A stretch of 64,000 nucleotides of DNA. It comes from Chimonanthus salicifolius (taxonomy: Eukaryota; Streptophyta; Magnoliopsida; Laurales; Calycanthaceae). Shown in pieces: positions 59,364 through 64,000 of this stretch. Positions within the stretch are counted from its first letter, which is position 1. Each line of letters begins with the position of its first letter. The stretch lies in contig CM023540.1 in the NCBI GenBank assembly GCA_013350335.1, positions 29,305,175 through 29,369,174 of the forward strand, given 5' to 3'. The notes under the pieces are model-generated. The model searched no databases. It was not told where the DNA came from and saw only the letters and a list, made by a program, of their open reading frames with translations. A program made the translations under genes and the position numbers.

Positions 59364-62300
59364 ATTGCTTGATTTTCTGTACATGTCCCAAGGATTAGCC
59401 AGGTGCTCTAAGAGGCCTGGACACCTTGGTCTCGAAAAAAAAAATTGCTTGATTTACATGATCAAGTATCCAAAAGCGTTAGTTTAGTTTATATTTGTAA
59501 TGCATGCAAAATTTACACTACTCAATCAAAGGGGTGCAAGTCAGGTGGATCGGCTAGGCCCTGAGTAAATTCGGGCCAGGCCAGAACTCAGAGCGGACCC
59601 ATACAGGCCCTAATTTTTTGAACTCAGGTCGGGTTCTAACGAAAAACGAAGGGCCATTTGGGCCCAGAATTTTGGACCTTTAATTTAGTTGAAAACTAAT
59701 TACTATTCATAGTCAAGCCAAAATCACTAATCACAATATCCTTTTTCATGATAAAATGATCATCATTATCATAGCCAAAAATCCCATCACACCTATCATG
59801 TAAATATGTTCAAGTTCATTATCTTATTCATGTAAAGGTTAAAATAAAAGTTACTTTTACCTATGATAGAGTTGTCAATTTAATAATGAAAATTAAGTTT
59901 TTTATTTACATTTATGTATTAATATTATTTTACTTAATTAATGTAATTACAATGGTTATTCACAATATAAGGTCACTAAGCCACACCTGAGGATTTTTCC
60001 CTTCTTATTTAATTTTTATTTGTCAAATGAATAAAACAACTGTAGATATTGAAATTAAACTTGGAGAGTTACAATTGGGCCAGTTTTTATCTCAAAACTC
60101 AATTGTATAGCCACTTGATCTTAATGGAGTCAAAATCGGCAAGAATTCTTGAATTTAGGGACATGTTTTGATTTTAACCGTTAAGATCAAGTGACTATGA
60201 ATTGAGTTTTAGGATGGAATTTTGTCCATGTGTAACTCATCAAGTCTTCTTGTAACTAATTGAGTTTTAGGAAATATTTTTTACGTTATTTTTCAAATTT
60301 AAAAAAGAGGAGGGAAATGGTCTAGATGCAACCATGCTTATAGCGCGCCGGGTTTTATTTGTTTTTTTTTTTTTCAGATTCGGGCTATAGGGATGGTTAC
60401 ATTTTAAGGATTTGGCGCTGGGGCAACCCAATTTAAATTTGGCCCTTGACTTTTTAGCCCAGTTTGGGCCCAAACTCGAGTTGACCCAAGTGTCATTGCT
60501 CTGGTCGGTCTGGGTCAGCATGGATTGAGCTTGACTCAACTTGCACCCCTATTATCTATCAAGTTAATAGAGCATGGGTATTTCTTAACACCTGTTCTTT
60601 GATAAAGCATCTTCTTGATTCACTTCCAGCCACACTTGGTCCTTGACTTCATTTTACTGGATACATGAAACTCCCAAGAGCCCTGCAGACCCTCTGACCA
60701 AGGAACTTAGCTTTATTATGGAAACAAGAAAGGTCTTGGAACTTCATATCCAATACTAATCTCTATTTAGATAACATATCATCTATGTGCCCAAGAATGC
60801 CATGGCAATCTTTCCAAAAATTGGTGCTTTCTGAGGCTTCAAAAGAAACTGTTGGGAAAAAAGGGAGAATGGATGCCTGGGAGTGGGGGTGGGGGTTTGT
60901 GGGGATGAGGGAGTGACTTCTAAATCTTAAGATCTTCGTACCCCAGATATTGTCTCTGTTCGAATTGCTTATCCACAGGTACCAAGAAGGCCATGACAAT
61001 CTTCGCCTAAAACTTGTTTTTTCTTCTAAAACATGACAAGCATGCTTGTTTGTTGATTTGGATATGTTCCAACTAGCAACCAGCAACTATGTTGCACGAA
61101 TTCATTTACATGTATGATACACTCATCATGGATTATTTGTGCACCCTTCATGAATTTTTTTGGTACTAAACTGATATTGATATGTTCATCACTTCATTTT
61201 TTAGACTTCAACTAGTACATTTTTTCTTTAAATGTATTTTTACAATTTCTTTATGTTTAAAACATATAAATATAAATATGAAAATTTATTGAAGCATAAT
61301 GCTGCATCTGTAAATTCTGTGTTTTGGGATTGGCTGAGTTCAAAACCTTTTACCCATGACTCATCGCAAGCCTATTCTGTTCGTTGCTAGCAGAAAAATT
61401 GAAACATCAACCACTCCAATGCATCAACATCATCGAACCATTTTCCCATCTATCTGGATTTTGTCCTTTTTTTTGTAATTTCACTCTTTACCGACGAGCT
61501 TTTTCTCTAACACTCCATAATCTATCATTTCTTTTTTCACCATCTCAATAGAAATCTTTGGTGACCTTCCTCTCCTCCCCCTTTAGTTCTTTGTATCGGG
61601 GCTTATGTTGTCTTCTATGCAGTGTTGTCATATTTAAAAAAAAGAAGTAAAACCACCTTTGTTACAGAATATGCGGAACTCTTGATATGTTTCTTTCTTT
61701 TTATAGCATCTTTTCTCTTTAGTTTATGGATTTCAAAGCAAATAATTATTCATGCTGAGAAAGTTATTATTAGACTACCATGTCTTGAAGAAATTAACAG
61801 CAACAGTTGTCAGGGAAATGACCTTATTTTTTTATTCTTTTGTGGCAGAGGGGAAATAGCTGTTATCTGTGAGGATGTGAAGTTACTGAAAGAAAGAATA
61901 GATGGTCGTTTACCAATTGGAAGGTCTGTCCTTGAGCCAAACTTCTTGTATTTTAACCTCATCAAACACATTGTCACACTGAACTCTTGAGTGGTCTGTG
62001 TTGTCTGACAGCTTGAAGCAAACAAGAAGCCAAGAGCTCTCAAAGAGTGAGCAATCTGATAACAGTACCACAGACAGTACAGATGGGAATGCATTCGGAA
62101 GTAATCAGAGCTTAAGGAATACATGGAACGAAGAGCTCACTAACAGCGAGTGTTCTGAAATTAACACCACGAATGATTCAAAAGGTAACGTACATTGAAT
62201 ATGATCTGAAGCGCTCTTATGAAGATGAGTGGGTGCTTTTTTGAGTGATATAAATGAATCTGTTGGGGCCCATTGGATTGGAGAACTGAATAATTGTGGG

Positions 62301-62372
62301 ACTTGCTACTTTAGTGGGTACCAATTATCTTGATTTCTTTCAGGATTTCTGTTTGTGTTTGTCGGGAGCTAG
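44530..62372 (+). CDS. CUE-domain coiled-coil protein, frame broken by three single-base indels
   Basis: Exons: 44530-44577, 49932-50045, 51263-52224, 54455-54628, 54722-54838, 57550-57729, 58360-58406, 61849-61923, 62012-62184 and a tentative last exon 62344-62372. A leader exon (about 41820-41936) is spliced to 44512. The first two coding exons encode a CUE ubiquitin-binding domain (FPQIDSRILKAVAIEH...DAAVESILLDVLP). A long acidic, repetitive region follows, then a conserved coiled coil (MAREVELQEKAAEQAREE, HAGEVYGEKSILATEARELQ, ARLAAVEAERVAAEQQ, LREFLVERGRTVDILQ, GEIAVICEDVKLLKER). This order is that of plant Cue-type ubiquitin-system proteins. As given, translation stops at TGA 50037-50039 after 51 residues. 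Two further breaks lie near 51513-51522 and 52198. Compensating one missing, one missing and one extra base would give about 639 residues with all phases consistent. It may be assembly error or early decay. The last exon is weakly supported. Confidence 0.8.
45284..45940 (+). pseudogene. RTE-type LINE reverse transcriptase 3' fragment
   Basis: The frame reads YHDKFRYLGSRIKSHGGLD and then VIRHAMLYRVECWAMKKKQ, CMLCWMSGL and FGHVMNGPC. These are the RTE-clade C-terminal blocks in order, with frameshifts and stops. The copy ends in a GATGATGATGATGACGAT run, typical of RTE 3' ends. It lies in the first coding intron of the CUE gene. Confidence 0.8.
46377..46545 (-). mobile_element. tRNA-derived SINE
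   Basis: The minus strand carries GTCTTGGGTTCAAGTCACTC (box B-like) and the body CACTCCCTGTAGTCTTACC. The 3' end AAGGATTAGTCAGG leads to an A run (T run at 46377-46386 on the plus strand). Confidence 0.6.
47270..47770 (+). pseudogene. L1-type LINE fragment
   Basis: The plus strand reads FSWRFGRKRKSLWARLLTTK, LKSWWQLGQG and related pieces of the post-RT region of plant L1 ORF2, with repeated frame breaks. Confidence 0.55.
47880..49095 (+). mobile_element. Copia LTR relic with decayed primer site
   Basis: The 3' part carries AGTGGATGTAGGTTCAGTTG, CACTATATATCGCTGTGC and TTTATTCCTCTGCGCACA. It ends AAATACAATTGGATCAGACC, a decayed TTGGTATCAGAGC-type primer site, then CCTATTCAACCCCCCC. A TATA-like TTATAAATACTCGG is at about 48430. 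28-bp repeats of GCCTCGAGACCTTGAGC followed by ATTTTGTCTAG occupy 48018-48073. The left end is not resolved and no second LTR was found. Confidence 0.5.
51134..51191. repeat. (CT)n microsatellite before a splice acceptor
   Basis: About 29 CT units end 71 bases before the acceptor of the third coding exon (51263) of the CUE gene. Confidence 0.95.
51699..52082 (+). repeat. 192-bp in-frame tandem duplication in the CUE gene
   Basis: Copies at 51699-51890 and 51891-52082 are each 64 codons. They share, without change, CSDTNSSKEETTVPSFKF, DDLHQEEKP and SMNLR. Differences cluster at the copy ends (DHQNYL versus DQQNCF; VINTSFSE versus AMNNFFSE). The length is a multiple of three, so the duplication itself does not shift the frame. 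Confidence 0.95.
53102..53533 (-). other. unrecognised 143-codon frame inside a CUE gene intron
   Basis: The minus-strand frame (AVTNDSVVEDELVTFAMDFY, then DKFHGGKGKGK) lies wholly within the intron 52225-54454. I do not recognise a family. Composition is hydrophilic with Lys/Gly and Ser/Thr stretches and no obvious domain. It could be an old transposon piece or chance; I do not claim expression. Confidence 0.25.
53736..53925 (-). pseudogene. LINE 3' end with RNase H tail and poly-A
   Basis: The minus strand reads VHFNSSLDYLARQGVSLDAE, the end of an RVT_3 RNase H domain. A short 3' UTR and an A run follow (T run at about 53736-53747 on the plus strand). Confidence 0.6.
55255..55560 (+). pseudogene. 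RTE-type LINE 3' fragment
   Basis: Degenerate counterparts of the LRWFGHV and DRVKWRSRTLKT blocks are seen (GAGGTGGTTTGGTCATAC; GATAGGGTTAAATGGAGAAG). A GATGTTGATGAAGAC end follows. Many stops. Confidence 0.55.
55600..55740 (+). pseudogene. LINE RNase H N-terminal fragment
   Basis: The frame reads RNLKLNFDGCCIYGWQLGNF followed by GAVIRDTIE, matching the start of the RVT_3 domain (LKLNFDGxxxxGxxGxGxVIRD). Confidence 0.65.
56644..57112 (-). pseudogene. LINE RNase H (RVT_3) domain, antisense
   Basis: 57112-56843 reads RWWKPDGTTGFNVDNVARSK and PTGIGGIFQDSKEQVRAFF (domain start, with Asp to Asn change at the usual NVDGA). 56835-56644 reads VTFSHVCRSTNGVKDSLTKN (domain end). A stop separates the two pieces. 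It lies in the intron between CUE gene exons 54722 and 57550. Confidence 0.7.
57770..57890 (-). pseudogene. RTE-type LINE 3' tip
   Basis: The minus strand shows a GATGATGATGATAATGATGATG-like run near 57870. It also has the RTE terminal region with AAGCCAACCCCAGATAGATG. Only the 3' tip remains, in inverted orientation to the gene. Confidence 0.5.
58480..58605. repeat. GACTCGACTCG-rich repeat
   Basis: ATTGACTCGACTGACTCGAC and GAAACTCGTTGGACTAACGAG resemble the block at 23545-23710. Ends were not resolved. Confidence 0.4.
59331..59360. repeat. (CT)n microsatellite
   Basis: About 15 CT units in a CUE gene intron. Confidence 0.9.
59379..59445 (+). mobile_element. 5'-truncated SINE 3' end
   Basis: CCAAGGATTAGCCAGGTGCT is followed by CTAAGAGGCCTGGACACC and a 10-base A run. 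It matches the SINE tail at 15521-15592. Confidence 0.55.
59530..60551. mobile_element. non-autonomous hAT-like element, about 1 kb
   Basis: The left end AGGGGTGCAAGTCAGG and the right end CTCAACTTGCACCCCT are inverted. They resemble hAT-type (C/T)AGGGGTGCAA termini. The interior has GGGCC-rich ends, AT-rich middle sequence and a nested fold-back at 60090-60225. There is no transposase frame. No clear 8-bp target duplication was found. Confidence 0.5.
60090..60225. mobile_element. fold-back MITE relative
   Basis: AAAACTCAATTGTATAGCCA and CTTGATCTTAATGG pair with CCGTTAAGATCAAGTGACTA and TGAATTGAGTTTT. The central stem is the same family as 31480-31741. Confidence 0.65.
60590..60770 (+). pseudogene. 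Copia polyprotein C-terminal fragment
   Basis: The frame reads FYWIHETPKSPADPLTKELS followed by FIMETRKVLELH. ADPLTK is the hallmark near the end of Copia RNase H. It lies in the intron 58407-61848. Confidence 0.65.
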
Positions 62373-64000
62373 CAAAACCGTATAGGAAGGTATATATAAT
62401 TTTGCCTTGTGATTAATTCTTATTCTTGTGATTTTCTTTGAAACACACACACTTTTTACTTTCTCCTCGAGGAAACAATAGATGAGCTTTACTACTTTCC
62501 CAGTCATAGGTAAATCAATATACACCAGCCAGAGTTCCAATTCTGGCCTCTTTTTACAAAATTCAGATAGAACTTCAGAAGCCAGTTTATTCTGGACACA
62601 AAAATGTCGGTATCTAACCATTGGAACCTTGTTTTTCAAACAAAATTTTAGAATGTTCCACAGTTTTCATTTACTTGTGAAATGGCAATGCTCAACCGCC
62701 AAGGGTTCCTTGGTAGTGTAGTTACTTGGTTGTGACTGTAGCATCGGTGGTATTTTCGCCTTTTAGAACTGATGTTCATACAGTACTGATATGAACAGAA
62801 ATTTGGCTGAAATTTTCAAAATCTACATATTTTGACTGGTATTCATACTGAAATTTTCCGCTGAAATCTATTACTAAGTTCTTGACTACACCTGTTTTGA
62901 AAGCAATGGGATTTCTTTAGTGTGGAATGTGTACATGGATGGGTATAATTTGCTAGGGATTACTAGGTTATGAGGCTAAAACAATATAAGAAAATATAGG
63001 CTGATGCTTTCATTAATTTGACTAATGTGTAGCTTTTGACTAGTAATTAGCTGCTGTTGGTGAAGGGTCCACGACAGAAATGGACGGAGTATCAGTGATG
63101 ACCATTGAGTCGCTGGTGATAAAGGATGGGACGGAGACTCAAGGTCGATGTGCAGTAAAGTCAGAGGGAGGTAATGGAGAGGAAGGCATTGATGTTCCAT
63201 TACTTAGGGTCCGAAACCAAGAGAAATCGCTGTTATTTGATCCTTTCTGGTGGACATAGGTTGATGATGGATGGCAATCGATTAATTAATCTAATTGGGT
63301 TATTTAATTTTGAAGGGACTAATCTAGGCTAAATATTAAGATCGGAGCATGTTGAGTCTATCTATCAATGAGAAACTTATAAAAGGAAGGAGAAATAAGG
63401 GTTAGTTTTAAGGGCCTTGCTCTTGTTAGGTAATAGTATCTCATAGAGAGTTGTATGCTTTGGTCTCGTTTTTCTTTTTTCTGTTTTATGTATCTTTTTT
63501 GTTTATTTTCAATAAAAAATTGGCGGTTTGGCACTATTCCGAAAAAAGAGAAACTAAGAACTCAAAAATCTGGACTAAAGTTTTTGAAATTCAGCATTCT
63601 CTCTCCCCCTCTATGTGCTTTTATGTCCACAATTAATAGTTTTAGCTGAAATTTTTGTTTTTGATGAAACCTTATTCTTATTTAGCTATCTTTTTCCTAT
63701 TAGTTCTTCCTAACTTTGACTTAAAATAGTCAATAACTTATAACTATTTTTTCGATCAAGTTTTAAAACTAGTGAGAAGCTAACATGTCATAGGTGTGAT
63801 GTTGATAGAAAAATTAATAGTAGATAGTATTGTCTCCTCCAAACATATCCTAACTTCCAAATTTTTCTTTTAAGTCACCAAATTTCATCATTAAATCTAC
63901 TTTTCTATTTTAAGTCATTTATACCAAAATAGTTTCAACTCCCCAAATTTAATTTTAAAATATGTTTCCTATCTTTTGTGTTTTTTACACGAATTCTCTA
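62373..64000. other. 3' flank of the CUE gene, no further gene
   Basis: The near part should hold the 3' UTR; the exact end was not determined. Remaining frames are short and look like chance. No transposon with clear ends was recognised. Confidence 0.5.

Noticed and set aside
1..64000. CRISPR arrays, bacterial operons, biosynthetic clusters or viral insertions
   Set aside because: No spaced direct repeats, no clustered co-oriented coding genes, and no viral capsid or replication genes were seen. All reverse transcriptase and gag pieces fit plant LINE or Copia elements.

Overview
This is a stretch of nuclear DNA from a flowering plant. The evidence is three spliced or plant-type protein genes, introns of several kilobases packed with retrotransposon debris, plant LTR elements primed by initiator Met-tRNA, tRNA-derived SINEs and hAT-type MITEs. 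I cannot fix the species. The sequence is AT-rich, and the intron load suggests a moderately large dicot or magnoliid genome.

Layout. 0-3 kb is intergenic and starts with an ATCGGCCGAT-rich repeat. 3.1-4.5 kb holds an adenylate isopentenyltransferase (IPT3/IPT5-like, cytokinin biosynthesis) on the minus strand, with a single coding exon and a probable 5'-UTR intron. 4.6-6.4 kb is a minus-strand Copia remnant. 6.4-20.6 kb is intergenic and carries SINEs, an intact TRIM with its target-site duplication, two related hAT MITEs (one intact, inserted inside a SINE), an inverted LTR pair and microsatellites. 20.7-38.4 kb is a nine-exon plus-strand gene for a DUF1749 alpha/beta-hydrolase of 328 residues. 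All splice phases agree and the Ser-Asp-His triad is present. 38.4-41.8 kb is 3' flank and intergenic. 41.8-62.4 kb is a plus-strand gene for a CUE-domain, coiled-coil protein (ubiquitin-system type). Its frame is broken by three single-base indels, and it carries an exact 192-bp in-frame duplication. 62.4-64 kb shows no further gene.

The three genes look functionally unrelated. Most of the remaining recognisable content is transposon derived: L1-type LINE pieces (RT 3' end, zf-RVT, RNase H), RTE-type LINE pieces, Copia polyprotein ends, SINEs, fold-back MITEs and tandem duplications, mostly inside introns. I found no CRISPR, no operon-like cluster and no convincing new biological system. The points most worth checking are the frame status of the CUE gene, the loss of a conserved arginine in the IPT, and the nested or chimeric transposon structures.
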